Shown: piece by piece, positions 23,740-37,603 of the stretch
How the letters are laid out: the number at the start of each line of letters is the position of its first letter
Numbering within the stretch: position 1 is the first letter of the stretch
From: Trichopria drosophilae
Taxonomy: Eukaryota; Arthropoda; Insecta; Hymenoptera; Diapriidae
Length of the DNA stretch: 64,000 bases
Assembly (NCBI GenBank): GCA_030407085.1
Contig: CM059587.1
Coordinates: 103,163,001-103,227,000 of the forward strand
Reading direction: 5' to 3'
Translations under genes and position numbers: made by a program
Notes under the pieces: generated by a model
What the model saw: the letters and a program-made list of their open reading frames with translations, nothing else
Told to the model about the DNA's origin: nothing
Database searches by the model: none

Positions 23740-24456
23740 TCAGTGTGGAGAAAAAAATGTTGTTTGCAGCATGGCGGATCCAAAATGGCAACCGCAATGA
23801 CAATTTTTTCCCTAAACTTAACCATTTTTTTTCTCGGATATTTTAGAGACAATTTTCTTAGAACAAAAACTAAAAAAACTGTCTTAGAATTGTCTCAAGA
23901 ATACCTTCAAATTTTTTTGTTAGAATGTTTTGATGCAATTTTTAGTTTTTCAAAAATTCGAAAAATCGAAAATTTGAAAAAAGTCGTTAAAAAATTTGAC
24001 GGAATTCTATGCCTATAAGAGTATATACATTCTACTATAAGTATAATTTTAAGAAAATTTTCTCTAAAGTTTATAGTTTTGAAGGAAAACAATAATTATT
24101 CAACTTTTTTTAGATTTCAAGATCTGATAATGGTTTTCCTTTAAAACTACATACAGAGTTTAGAGAAAGATTTCGTAAATTGCCTTAGAATTGGTTAAAG
24201 AATTCTCTGAGACATAAAAATGATTTTTTCAAAATTACCATGTTTGGAATTTTTGAAAAACCACAAATTGCATCAAAAGATTCTCAGAATATTTGAAGAC
24301 GTTTTTTAGTAAATTCTAAGCTATTTTTATTTCAAGGAAATTTTTTGTAAAGCCTATTGCTTTCAAGACAAAAATTTGTTAATTTAACAAAAAAATTGTC
24401 ATTGCGGCTGCCATTTTACATCCGCCATGTTGTACAAAAATGTTTCTCCTTCACAA
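23740..24456. mobile_element. Long inverted repeat element with ATGGCGG motifs (R2)
   Basis: Copy of 6836-7552, with both arms retained. Confidence 0.7.
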
Positions 24457-25604
24457 GTCATTAGTACAACTGGTCCACCTATAACGTGGATTAGAAGTCG
24501 GTGGAAACGCAAAATGTTATCAAAATTTTGATTCTTTGAGAAAAAATGTAAAACCACGATGTTTTTACAAAATAATATTAAAAATGTAGTGAAGATTTAC
24601 TTTTAAACTTTCTAAAATTTAAAATCAAAAAGAGCGACCCTGAAAACGTCTAAATGTGATGACATTTGAATGATAATAATATTTTAATTATGGGATTCCG
24701 AATGAAGCTTCATAAAATCGTTGAGAATGATATGGAGATGTCATCAATCGTACTAAAATATACTACGTTGTAACTTAACATAATCGGCATAAAATTAATT
24801 AATTCCGGATGTATCAAAACAAACCACATTTTTTATTTTTATAAATGGATGTAAGGTCTGGTAAGGATGTGTATTTTATGAAGATAACATTTCTCCGAGT
24901 TATTTAAAGCTCTCAAAAATCGTTACATTTATATAAATTGAACCCCTTAGGAAATATCCTGCAAACTTGAATTTAATTTAACAAGTTTTGACAATTGTTA
25001 TTGTAGTGATATGAAGATCAATAATTTATATGAATGCAAAAATCTTACGAATGAATCATGTAAAAATTCGCTGATAAATGTTCAGTAAACTTCCTTAAAT
25101 CGACAATTGTAAACTTTATTACGACAAGACATTAAGAAACATTACCTGTTTGTTACCTGGAACAAGTGTTGAACCTACTATGTTTTTAAAATATTACATT
25201 TATAGAAATTTATAGGTTATTAGAGGGGAATTTAGAAAAAAAACATTTTTTACAATATTGTATACTTTCATAAGTAAACATTTATTTCCTTGGTCTGGAA
25301 CAGGCTTGACAATGTACACAAGTTACACAAAATGCAAACCCGTAAACTTAGCAAAACTTTTGATGCGCATGTATGTGTTATATAAATTTATTTATATATA
25401 TTTATCGAATACTGAATCTCATTTAGTTTCCTTGACTATCCGAAGTTATACGAATGAATAAACTTCTTATCTCTTATCGTACAAAATATACATACACTTG
25501 AAATATATCGACATATTTCGATCCATTGATTATAAATATAATCTTTTCACGAAACTCACGATATCACTCATCATGATTGCGAAGTAATCATGTACATTGC
25601 AATG
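24457..25604. other. AT-rich non-coding stretch (R2)
   Basis: Equivalent of 7553-8687. It has small insertions relative to R1 (for example near 25081). I see no gene. Confidence 0.55.
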
Positions 25605-26488
25605 TAATAGCAATGTAACTGTCCGACAGTTCAACAACTTCCGGTAATTTTGGAGGGGGTACAGGAAGAGGTACTACCTCTGGCTCTTCGATCGCAGCCT
25701 CGATGTTCAACCTTTGCCCTTTTAGCAGCAATCGCTGATGCGGTCTCCTGCTGCCTTTTCTTCGCTCTTCGTATATTTTCCGGTTTTGGATATACTTTTA
25801 AAATTTCGTGTTCTTTAACCCCCAGTTGATTCAGTTGTCGAGCAAGCATGGTAGCGTATTCAATACTAGCTGGATGTTTCATAAGTCCAAGTAAGGTCCT
25901 CTTCAATTGTTTTTCCACACTAGTTATTTGCGAAACAGAGAGAGTAGGAGGCAAATCATTTTGGAGTTTTCGCATAGCTTGAATGACTCCAGGCATGAAC
26001 TGAGGTCGACTTTTTGCTATCAGTGACAGAGATCCCATGCAAGTCATCAAATTCACGCTGCTTACGTATGGCGAACCAAAGAATTTTATCAAAAGATCCA
26101 TTACATGGTTAGCCTCTTCTTTTAACTTTTTCAATGTCAATGGTACATCTTCCAATAAAAAGTCATCAGGCTTCTTAGGCGTGTCTGGATCAGGATAAGT
26201 CTGAATTAAGACCACCCCTTCCAAGAACTTGACAGCTTGCGTTCGGATTCTGTAAATAAAATACATATTATTATCTAAATTTTATTTAAGGTTGCGGTAT
26301 AAATTGGAACCTTTTCTTGATATAATTCTTATGATGTATATCATTACTGCCGCACCTCAGAAGAAAAGTCGTATCTTCATTTTTTGTCAAAATTGAGATA
26401 AAAATGTTTGTAATCGACACAATGAAATGCATCATATTCTGAACATGAATATTATGATTATTTACTATAAATAATTTTTAAAAAATAA

Positions 26489-28576
26489 CTTGTTTCTTAC
26501 AAAAGTTAATTTTAGGTAGGCATACTTTTTAAAATAGCCATAACGGATATCGGCTTCGTAGCTCAGGCGGTTAACGCACTGGACTACGCAGTCGTAGGTC
26601 GTTAGTTCGATCCCCGTCCGGTGAACAATTTTTCGATTTCGTTTTCAAGCAGTAGCTCGCTGTTGGTAAGACGAGCCACGTTGTTTGTTTACGTTTCGAA
26701 AATATTGTTTATCTGGCGGAAATCGACTCATGACCGCTGCTGTACTTGGTGTAGGTTTCCGCAGTCCTACATTTCATACACAAATGTGAAGTATGGCGCC
26801 ATCTTCGTAAGTCGATCTGCAGCTCTCGCAAAATTTCACGATATAATAAAAATATGTCAAAAATTCAGTAAAAATGGCAATTCCGCCCGTTAACTAATAA
26901 CAAAAAATGGAGATTTTTAATAAATTTAAGACGGATATTTTAATTCATAACTTAATAAATCACGTATAAATTTGTTGGAAATTAGTCAATAAACAATAGT
27001 TGAAAATGGATATACCGACTAATCAGACAGCAATGATACTGTGGAAAAAAGTGGTAACTCCCAATTTATGGACATACGACCTTTTTCCACCGAATTAATG
27101 ACTTTACGGAGCTCTGCATCTTTGTTAAATGTATAGATACCAACCAAAAAAGTTGTATGTTACATTTTTTATTATTTAAATGCTTTGTATTCATAGTCAT
27201 TTTTGTCATCTTTTTGGTAACATAATTCAATTTTGTATATAATGTAACAAGAAAAGGTATAAAAGTAATGACACGTTATATAAAATTATAAATTTAGTTT
27301 ATATTTTCCACAATAGCAATGATAATAGTTTATATCCTTTTAGTATCTTAAATATCCTTTTAGTTAAATATATATAGTTTGTTAAAAATGTGAGTTTCGT
27401 GTACCAATTTGTTTGATTCATATAGCTATGCGTAAAGTGAACTATCATATTCTAATTATATTTTGAGGAGTGTTGGAATAAAATAAAATATCAGTTTTTA
27501 GTATAATATTAGATTAACATTTTTCGTACAATTAATTCAAGGCACCTATTTTATTTCGCAATATTTTCTGGAACCACCAGAGGTATGTGGACTTAAGCCA
27601 ATTCCACATTTCTACGACTAACAAAACTAGATATTTCTAGACGTTATAACTTTGTAACAATCCGAATTTAATATTATCGTGAGATTATTTTTTCTTCCTG
27701 TTTAATTTAAAGTTTTCAAAGAAGTAAATATACAATTTTTATAATATATTTTCTATAATTCACATTAAGTTAACCTATTTTAAGGAGTTTAATGTATATT
27801 TTCCTTAAAAGGAGCAGAAGGCGAATGCAGCAACAACACATTCAATGAAACATTAAAGTCGTACTGTTAATCAAAATCTATAAATATCCAAATACTTTTT
27901 AAAACTATAAGCTATATTACTTATTTAACATAAAAATAAACCTGAAACGGTTGAGAAATAAAGGTGAAGCTCCGACAAAAATGTTACTCTAATTATTGGA
28001 CTTTACGCTAAATTAAAATATTTCAGTTGCACATTTCAACATTAAATAATAATTAGGGTTTATTTTATTTTTTATTGATAATTTTTACATGTTATTTTAA
28101 AAAAGTGCTAATTCAAGAATCACGAAATGTAATTAACAGTCATCTTCCTGACACAAATCTTTAATGTCGCATTTAGGTAAGTTTTATCAAAATTCTTGTC
28201 GACTACTTGGCATCAATGGTACTAATTTCGTAATGATATTTTTAATTTAATATACGTAAAATTAATAGTTTATTATAGTGTGAGCACTTATTTCCCTCTT
28301 CCTTTGAAAAAACACACTGTTTAAAATTATTTAGTAATAAAACATATTTTTTTGAATTTTGTTGAATGAAATTGCGTTTATACAATCAAAGAATCTGGTA
28401 TATCCAACAAAAAGTGGACATAACACTTTTATAGTTAGTATTTGTAGATACCACTATCTTTCTGAGAATAATAAATTCACAAATCGGGATGCTACAATAG
28501 CAACTCCCATGTGTGTCGGTTAAGGCTTTTTTATAAAAGTATACCTACCTAAAATTAACTTTTGTAAAAAACAAAT
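26489..28576. mobile_element. 2.1-kb TIR DNA transposon in symplekin intron (R2)
   Basis: Copy of 9572-11659, with the same TIRs and the same nested SINE, so both insertions predate the array. Confidence 0.75.
26552..26834 (+). mobile_element. tRNA-derived SINE (R2 copy)
   Basis: Copy of 9635-9917. One head difference (ctggac here, ctagac in R1) brings it closer to the sequence at 59201-59567 and to a standard tRNA, so R1 carries the derived base. Confidence 0.75.
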
Positions 28577-28674
28577 AATAATAATAATAATAATAATAAT
28601 ATTGTCTTTATTTCACATGAACTATATAAAAGGCGAGCCACCGCGCAAGCTGCTTTGCAGTCTGACCTACAAAA
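28575..28674 (-). mobile_element. Probable non-LTR retrotransposon 3' end with (AAT)n tail (R2)
   Basis: Copy of 11658-11760 with a tail one triplet shorter. Confidence 0.4.
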
Positions 28675-29814
28675 TAATTTTTTTTAAATTATTTATAATA
28701 AATAATCATAATATTTATGTTCACAATAGGATGTATTTCATTCTGCTGATTACAAACATATTTTTATCTCAATTTTAAATAAAACGGAGATATGAATTTT
28801 CTTCCGAGTGACGGCAAAAACATAATTGTAAATATAGCGAAATTATAAAGATATTAAGATTGGTGAAAACAAAATTGAGCATGTTACTTACCCATCATTG
28901 TCGCTATCTATCATGTTTATAATTTGAATTTTTAAACTACTGATGTGGGTCCATGCGATTTCCATTTCTGGAGTTACAACTGGCGCGCTTGCAGCCCAGT
29001 TTAATGTAGCTCTAAAGATTCGTCCGCTAGTTCGTATAGCCCGTTTTGATACAACTGGTAACTTATCCGCAATCAGTCTTAAAAGAATTGACGTTACCCG
29101 AGGAATAACTGCAGGATACTTTTGCCTAGAAGAAAATGTAAACAATTATATTTTAACATTTTAAATCAAGTACAAAATGAATGTTAAAAAGTAACCAGTA
29201 AAATAGACTTACCCAGCAACTTCGATGAAAGCAGCGATAGTCTTTCGAACTTCTGAACTTCTGTCAACCGTGAATTGTAAAATTTTATCTAAATAGGCAT
29301 TTAAGAGATGTGGCTCTTTATTCACCACTATTTCTTGTGCTTTGCACAAATTTTGTACTTTAATAGCATCATTACTATTAATCTGGGCCTCATTTAACCA
29401 ATCTACAATCTGAAATTTAAAAAAGTTTGTTAATAAATGTACATTACTACCAGTTATTAAAAATCACATTATTATTAACTTGATCCATTTGTTTATTCAC
29501 AAGCTGGTTTTAACAAACCCAGCATTACATTAAACAAATAAAATTTTCGATTGTTTATCACTCAATACGTATGTTGACAACAATTGTCGGAACAGCCGAC
29601 ACCATAGTTTCTACTGTCAATTAGGATTTGTAAGTGGGTTCTTTATTTTTAATAAATTTGCTAATATTTATTCAATAACAATTGTAATGTTTCTTGTAAA
29701 GATAAATTGCATAAAGTATGAAATGCATCTGCTTTATAAAAATATAAATGTGGTACTGACCAAATCGGCGCTACTTTTTTCGGGCTCGGCATGTTTGTGT
29801 ATTCGAGGATCCAT

Positions 29815-30220
29815 TTCGTCCCTGATTGTCAGCAAAGGAGGCTCGCAAATGCTTGGAGGTCAAAATCGATTGTGGCGTCCTCTCCAATTTCTTCTGTTCT
29901 GCCTGCCGGAACGGTCGTCACCAAACTGACCAAATTTTTCCGAACCCACTTAGTGTTAACAAATTTTGATGTTCCGGAGCATGCGCAGTACGACACTGAA
30001 CTGATTGGTCGGTTGCCGATTCCGAGCCATCTGTGGCCGTAAGAGGGACTTCAAAAAGGTCATAAAATCATAAAAATTTATGGGGCAACAGCTTATTTTT
30101 GAAATAATTTTGCAAAACGCCGTTTTAAAACGACTTATCCTCACCCTTTCGAGTATTAATTCATGAAGAGTTTTGGACAAAATACAGTTAGATGTAAAAT
30201 TTCATAATTTTCTATATATT
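29815..30220 (-). promoter_or_regulatory. Putative symplekin upstream/promoter region (R2)
   Basis: Copy of 12901-13306. The NRF-1-like core gcatgcgc is at 29979-29986 and the inverted CCAAT box at 30004-30009. Confidence 0.4.
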
Positions 30221-30860
30221 CCCAGCAATCGAGATTGGATAGGATTGGATGAAAATTTCAGTGCATTTTGAATTCATACTTTGACTCCGTAAATATGTAT
30301 TCAAATGGATTGAATTCCGAAGAAAGAAATCCATCTGTATTCAATGTTACGAATAGAATCGGAAGCAGTATAAGAATACAAATAAATACAGATATATTCA
30401 AAGTTTATTTTTTGAACGAAAACTTTTTTCATTGAAATGAATACGCTTAGATAGTTTCGAATCCGTAATGTTGAATATGGAGGCATTCAATATTTCGTTT
30501 TGATGAAGGAAACTTTTTTTTGGATTGAAATGAATACACTTGGCTACTTTTGAATCCGCAATGTTGAATACGTATGCATTCAATGTTTCGTTTTTAAATA
30601 GGAAACTTTTTTGTATTGAAATGGATACGCTTGCATAGTTTTGAATCCGCAATGTTGAACACGTATGCATTCAATATTTCGTTTTTAAAAGAAAACTGTT
30701 TTTGGATTAATATGAATTCAGAAAGTAACCTTTTTATTTGTATGAAAGAATAGAATTGTATATACGTATTAAAATGGATTCACCGTTGACCAATGCATGG
30801 ATTCAGAATTTAATAATTGAATCCAATTCTATACAACTCTATCCAAATTCGATTACTGGG
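30221..30860. mobile_element. TIR element with internal ~93-bp tandem repeats (R2)
   Basis: Copy of 13307-13946. The frames at 30301-30486 and 30398-30670 are repeat shadows. Confidence 0.7.
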
Positions 30861-32348
30861 TTGCTAGTTATAAACAATCACTCTTTACGCATAATGTGAC
30901 AAAATTTTACAATAATTAAGGGCTACTCGTATAGAAATCTTTACATCTTAGTGCTATAAAAGAATTAAGACTGCTTCTATCTTTCTTAACCCATTAACGC
31001 CCAAGAGGACACAAATTTCACCAAGATTTTCGGAATATTTCTTGACATTAAAAACCAAATCAAAAAATTGTAGACAAAACGTTTTCGACGTAAAATTGAT
31101 CGATCTATCCGAATCTGCTGTTAAAAAATCAATCTAGCCCATTCCAAAAAATTTTTTTCACTGACAAATATTTTTTATTCGGCATTTTCTCATTGGAAAC
31201 GGTTAGGGAGATCACTGATCGGCGAAAATATCGTGTCCTTAGTCCTTTAGCTATAAAATGTGCATGATAACATTTTGAAAATAAAGTAGAAAACTGACAA
31301 AATAGCGGCTCAAACACGAAAAGAACTGCGAAAAGCTCCTGCATTTTTTATTCGAAAATGATAGGCTTTCGAAAAAATGTCGCTGAACAAGAAGACCTTA
31401 GAATTGATCAAAGAATACGCTCAAATTTTTTCAGAATTTTTAAAACACTTTTCTTCATTTTCAACATCGCAAAATTTTGAAAAAGTATGAAAAGTCATAG
31501 AAAAATTTCGAGTTTTTTTAACTGAAAATCACATTGCTATTTCAGTATTTTTGTTTATTCGCGAAAAAAAGCGTTTAAAAAAATGTTAAAACAAATATTT
31601 TATCAATTTCTTTTAATTAGGTACATTGATTGTGGTCGCAATAGGTAATTGATGTTTTAATAAAATAACGCAAACTGGGCGTAATCGAGGAATATTAAGT
31701 AAAATGAAACACGCAAACGAATGTTTTTGTAAAAACTTTAATAAGATCGTTTTCTCTGATATACAATGAATTACAGTATTGTAAAATATTTATTGTCTTT
31801 AAAAAATTATGATTTTGGGCAAAAATTCCCGAAACATTAAATAAATCCATTTTCCAAATTTTTTCGAAACGAAAACAGATGTATATTTCTATTAAATTGT
31901 TAAAACAAAAAATAAACGTTTATCGGCCAAGTTATTCATAAAACTTTATATATTATTATATTTTTGTTATTAAGTACATTTACTCATTTAAGGAATAATT
32001 AATATTATATTTGTATGTTATTATCCTAAGCAGTTGAAATAAAAAGTAAAAAGTTTGATTTCCTTCGATAAGTCTCCTGAAAAATTATGCACGTCACGAT
32101 TTTAAGGGTTCATATACATCCTACTTTGAGATAAATGTCATACCGTAGGTGTGCCATCAATGTTTTTCAACTTTTACCCAGTTCGAAAGTAAACAAAATC
32201 TGTGAAATTACTCTTACATGAGTTGCTTTCGATGTTCAAATATAGAAAAAGTCATCGAAGCTTTATTAGGTTTGATGATTGGTAGAAGACTTTTTTAAAT
32301 AGACATAGCGAATACTGCTGTATTTCGGATTTACGAACAAATAATTAA
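30861..32348. other. Non-coding unit segment (R2)
   Basis: Equivalent of 13947-15407. It retains ~25 bp near 32155 that R1 lacks; the older paralogue at 48670-48695 also has it. No gene is supported. Confidence 0.5.
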
Positions 32349-34704
32349 CCTTTTAAGTTCCAAATGTGTAAAATTTGCACACGGATTTCAGCATCATTTT
32401 ATTAATACGACAAACATTTTTCAAAAATGGAAACATCTATATCCGACTAGTTTACAGATCGCTTTTTCGATTGGCGCTACTGAAACTTTCGAGAAATGAC
32501 GTTGACAACATTTTTTTACAAAAATTTTTTAAAAACAAACGCGATTTTGCAATCACATTTTTAACTTTGATACCGATTTCAGATCACCTTCTAATCTATC
32601 ACAAACGTGTTCCCGATTGTTTTACTTCAACATTTTACATGAACATATTATTATTTATTTCGTTTTTCATTTCAAAATGGCATAAAGTTTGAAAATTTTT
32701 GAAATTGCTATTATTTCGGATCTGCTAGATTTTCTTTGTAGTAAAATCGTATAAATAAGTTGTTGCGATTTTTGTATTATCTATTTTGATTTACGGTAGC
32801 AGTAATATCCCATAAAATCAAATTTCAAGATGGCGAATGGTATGTGTCCATTAGAAATATGTGTATTACTTCGACCCAGACAATAGGTCTGGCGAAGTAT
32901 TGAATTTGGTCAGTTCCCGCAAAAAAAATTACCCTATAGTTTTTCATCAAATGTCGACGTTTCAGGCCCTAAGGAACCCAAAGCAACAATAAAAAAATTG
33001 GTGTCCGTTAGGTTGTACGTCCGTCCGTCCGTCCGTCCGTGGGCAAAATTTTGTATACGCGATATCTCGCGACTGGCAGGACGAATTTAAAAAGTACAAA
33101 CGGATTTGGGTTTCTCTTGGCCAAACTTAGATCTGATTATTTTTTGGAGACAATGCATACTAGATTATGGGGAGGTTTAACAATAAAACGCTCAAAAAAC
33201 ACGTTTTTTCCATTTTTTAACAAAAAATACAAATCGTACAAAAAAATGTTTCAAACAAAAAATATAGAACATCGAATTCTCTATAAAAAAGGTTGTATTC
33301 ATTTCTTCGTAAAATCAACGATAATGCCGTAAAAAATGGAAACCGAAGTATCCCACATATAAAAAAATTTATTTCCTGCAACCCGACCTGTCAAAAACTC
33401 GACTAAACCGCGTTTTTTAAAGCATCAGTGTGAACAAGACATGCTCATTTATCAGTGCTTCGGCTGACCTGCGGTCGGGGTCGAAGTTTTGAAAATGCTC
33501 ATTTTCAATTTTAATATAGGGTGAATATGCCAATGAATGGACGACTACCAATGAATGGACGATTTTCTACATATTTCTATTTCTTATTAATGTATGATGC
33601 ACAACATGCAACGAAATACATATTTTTATGTTCTTTGATCATTCAAAACAATATTTACAGTGCTATTGATCTTCCAGTGTTTATTATTTTGTAAAATCAA
33701 AGCAAAGTTTTAAAGCCATCCAAAACTGGTACTGAAAACGTTTCATTTGATTTAACCCGTCTATTCATTGGGGTTTAGCGGATTTTTTTACAAACGGATG
33801 AAGGGGAGGTTAATAATTAAATAAAATCAAAGGTTGAACTACACGGTCATGAAGAGCAGAGTCTAACGATTCTAATGGTGGTATCATAATTAAATTTTCA
33901 TAATAGAATTCAAAAGTTACAATCGATCAAAGTGTGAAAAATGCTTAACCGTCCATTCATTGGCATATTCACCCTATTTAAGGAACAAGATATTGTTACA
34001 ATATATGTATAGAAACTACTCGAACCTAACGATGCTAGAACTACCCTCTGCCGCCTTCTTTCCTGGCAGTGTTGAAATGGGAATATTCCCGGAAGCATCA
34101 GCCTTTCGTCAGGGAACTGCAATACGAATTTAGCCAAAATTGTAGGCACCCGGGTCGAAGGCATCTAGTTTCGAGTTTTATTACAACCAAAATAGGTGTG
34201 AAACTTTGCTAATTAACAATCTATGTGATATTACTGCTTTCATAAATCAAAATAGGCCATAAAAAACTCGTAATAACTTATTTGTACGATTTTACTACAA
34301 AGAAAACCTTGCAGATTCAAAATAATACCAATTTCAAAAATTTCAAAAATTTTCAAACTTCAGACGCCATTTTGAAATGAAAAACAAAATGTATGAAAAT
34401 ATGTGAATATACAATTTTGAAGTAAAACAATCGGGAACACGTTTCTGATAAGTTATAAGAAGATCTGAAACCGGTATTGTAGTTAAAAATTCATTTACAC
34501 AAAAAAATGTGACTAAAAAATCGCGTTTTTTTTTTCAATATTTTGTAAAAAATGGTGGTAAACGTCATTTCTCGAAAATTGCAGTAGCGACAATTGAAAG
34601 AGCGACATCAAGACTTCTCGGATATAGATGTTTCCATTTTTAAACAAATTTTATTGTATAATTAAAACGATGCTGAAATCTACGTACAAATTATGCAATA
34701 AGGG
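32349..34704. mobile_element. 2.36-kb TTAA-flanked long inverted repeat element (R2)
   Basis: Copy of 15412-17767. It contains the nested ACTTCGACCC element (32868-33487) and the ATAGGGTGAATATGCC MITE (33516-33977). Confidence 0.7.
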
Positions 34705-34708
34705 TTAA

Positions 34709-35925
34709 TGAACCAATTTGAATAAATCTTAAGTAAGACAGTAAATACATTCCTCTGCAAGCACTGGCTGCAGGGTATTATCCGGGCATCCGGGCATATA
34801 TTCTACCTGTGCCCAAATTGAGATTGTAAAATGCGTGTTAATCTATAGAAGGCATCTCTAGTAATTCATTCATGAACATATTAGACCCTTTCCAATATAG
34901 GCAATACTGGCTGGAACAGTTGTGAGACCCAATTTCTAATCCCGAGATAAGTTAATGATATATTATAGGCACATTATGGGCTGTGTCTAGACATTTAAAA
35001 TCTGCCCATGATTACACTTGAAATGGATGAGAATGTAAATTTTGTGTTTGATATTTGGGCACTGTAGGTTCCATTTCGAATATGCCCTTAACAAATTTAT
35101 TTAAAAGAGAACTTCTTGAGAAATCATTATAGTTTATTAATGAAATTGCTGCTTCAAAAATTTACGATAGAATAGCTCCTTCATGGAATCTTTTTGTTAG
35201 GTAGTTTAAAACGAGTGATTCTTTGGTTAAAAATGGAACATGTCCCACTGAAATGCAGAATTTCCACTAATATTTGAGCACTGCATCGTATTATTTCAGC
35301 ATACTTTTTATGATAGAATTTAGCATAATATCTATTGTGTTTCTTTCTAATCCTTTTTCGCGAGTCTGCCTGACACAATCCCTGGCACCACGATAAGTTT
35401 GGTTGATAGATGGTGGATTATCGTCTTATAAGGTGTAAAAAATTCTTACTTGGCATATTTGCTACAGCTTGGATTTGTTATTGTCTTCGATTTATCCAGG
35501 TAGAAAATCGGTCGGGAAAAACCAGATAGAAACCAACACCTGCGCGGTGACATCGTTTTAGACAGTAACAGCTCTGTTACACTGTATTTTAATAAATTAA
35601 AAAACTTTTTAAAAATTATCCAGTTATTACTTAAGTATCTAGATAATGCCACTTTCAAAATATTTTTGATAAATAAATGTTTAATTAAACTTGAAAGAAA
35701 CTGGTTAAGAATTATACGTATAATTATATGGAATCCTAGACTTGTACTAAAAAATTTACATTTCGCATGCATATGTTTATAGAAGGAATGTGAACTGGTA
35801 ATAAGATATCAATTTACCAGTTCAATATTAAATCTTACTTTAAGATATAAACTGACAAAACGTAATAAAAACTCACACACAATCAATTCCTATTATATTT
35901 CCTTCTCACTCATGTATTTTATACT
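34709..35925. other. Non-coding unit segment (R2)
   Basis: Same content as 877-2142, with the R1 deletion plus a further 8 bp lost near 34748. I see no gene. Confidence 0.6.
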
Positions 35926-36764
35926 TACATTCTAAAATTATTGCACTCAAATTTAAGTCCAAAGGAGTAGAAAATGGGGTAGGTCGGGTTGGACTACATT
36001 TGAGTTCTTTGGTGTCAAAATGTAGTTTAATGGCGTCAATAAACAAGGAAAAAGATAAAGGCGACTGAATGCCGTATAGACAGTACTAGTTACTGCGCGG
36101 CCGGCTTTTTTATTTCAACTCGCTATAACACAGTCAATTTTGAAGGTTTTGAAACGAATAAAAAAAGAAATTGTTCATTAGAGATTTCCATCTACTGGAG
36201 ACATAATAAATTACATATCTCAATAAACAATAAAGTTATTAAATTTTTTCTACGCAACTGCAAAATATACATTCTCGCTCTTCGTTTATAGAGCAAATTT
36301 CGAGTATCCGAAAACTGTCAGCGAGAAAGTTGTTCATAAAAGTATGAACAAATTTTCTGGAAAGTTTTATCTTTATTGGTGTAATAGTAAAAAAGTAATG
36401 AATGTTTAAAGTTGGTGGCAGCCGATGACACCAACGCGTCATGTGCTTCGAGGCCCTGAGAAACTTCAGTGTTTATTGAGATATATAATTTGTTCATTCT
36501 TCATTAGATGCAAAAAACTGTAATGAATAATTTCTTATTTTTTCCTTTCAAAATTCTCAGAATTGAATAAGATATAGCGAGATGAAATAAAACCCGTTGG
36601 CCGGCCACGTAGTAACCAGTTTTCGATGCAGTATAACTACACCGGTAAAGGGATTCAAACCTGGCATGCAAATGTGACTCCAAGAGAATAAAATTGAAGC
36701 AAGTGAAATTTAACGATTACTCTCTCTTGGACTCCGCAATTGAATCCAATAATTTTAGAGTGTA
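35926..36764. mobile_element. Foldback/TIR element, family C (R2, 16-bp deletion)
   Basis: Copy of 2143-2997. A 16-bp segment lying between two gcaa repeats is missing near 36667. Confidence 0.65.
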
Positions 36765-37055
36765 GATTATGTCAGAGGTTAGGTTAATGTTGTTCATAAT
36801 GTAATATACTATTGGTTTCCGCACTAAACTATGGTTCGGCGATGGTTAGGACTCGGCTTGTATCAAAATCTGGGCTAAACAATTGAAATATAATTAAAAA
36901 TATTTCTTCGGCAAAGCTAGACCGGTACTAGCTAATATTTGCATAGTACTATATCTGGGCACTAGGCGAATTTTATATCCCACTGTAGGTACGAATACTG
37001 GCCAGTTTCACTGCCCAGCGTCAAGGAAAACTCACCAGTAACTTGTTTTTACCCG

Positions 37056-37323
37056 ATAAATATAAATTTTATGGGCTCATATCACTTGAATAAAAAAAAA
37101 TTAAAAATGTCTTCTTTCTTCCTTCTTCATGAATTTACAGACACTATCGCTTTTTAAAATTAAGACTTTATTTAAAATTGAAAAGATACAAAAATAAAAT
37201 TTTTTTTTAATTATAAATAAAATTTCAAACTCTTTAAAAAATATATACAAAAAAATTAAAAATAACTTTAAAAGACTCAACGTTTCGGACCTCTTGGGTC
37301 CCTCTCAGGAGTCAATAATTAAA
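37056..37323. mobile_element. 268-bp insertion with 16-bp target duplication (R2)
   Basis: Copy of 3289-3556. Flanking repeats are at 37040-37055 and 37324-37339. Confidence 0.55.
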
Positions 37324-37603
37324 AACTTGTTTTTACCCGGGTTCAATTTCTACTTGGGTAGACATCAAAAATCACTTATTATTAATATGTTTAGCTTCAA
37401 CGTAACATTGAAACTTAAACGTTTAACGGTTGAATTGAACAATTTTCACGAACTTTGAGAACGTTTTAATGTTTCTATTATGGGTCACCTTAATCAGAAA
37501 AACGCTTCATCTGAAAACAAAAGGAAATAAAGGAAATCAATTGGAAATACCTATGACGCACATTTGAAAAATCTTTTTAAAAAAATTGTGTTAAATCTTA
37601 AGA

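Larger units (their letters stand above)
25605..29814 (-). pseudogene. Symplekin-like 5' gene fragment, copy B (frameshifted, no nonsense)
   Basis: The four proposed exons are 29761-29814, 29213-29409, 28892-29125 and 26249 down to about 25607. All splice signals equal those of copy A. Without the stop seen in copy A, the joined frame runs about 367 residues: 162 codons to the last junction, then the 205 codons of the final exon. It ends at a stop at 25631. The last ~20 residues come from the shared frameshift near 25702-25717; the alternative frame continues the expected acidic, proline-rich linker. The protein covers only the N-terminal HEAT-like part of symplekin, a protein usually over 1000 residues. 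A short stable RNA or protein is possible, but the frameshift and missing 3' exons favour a pseudogene. Confidence 0.85.
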
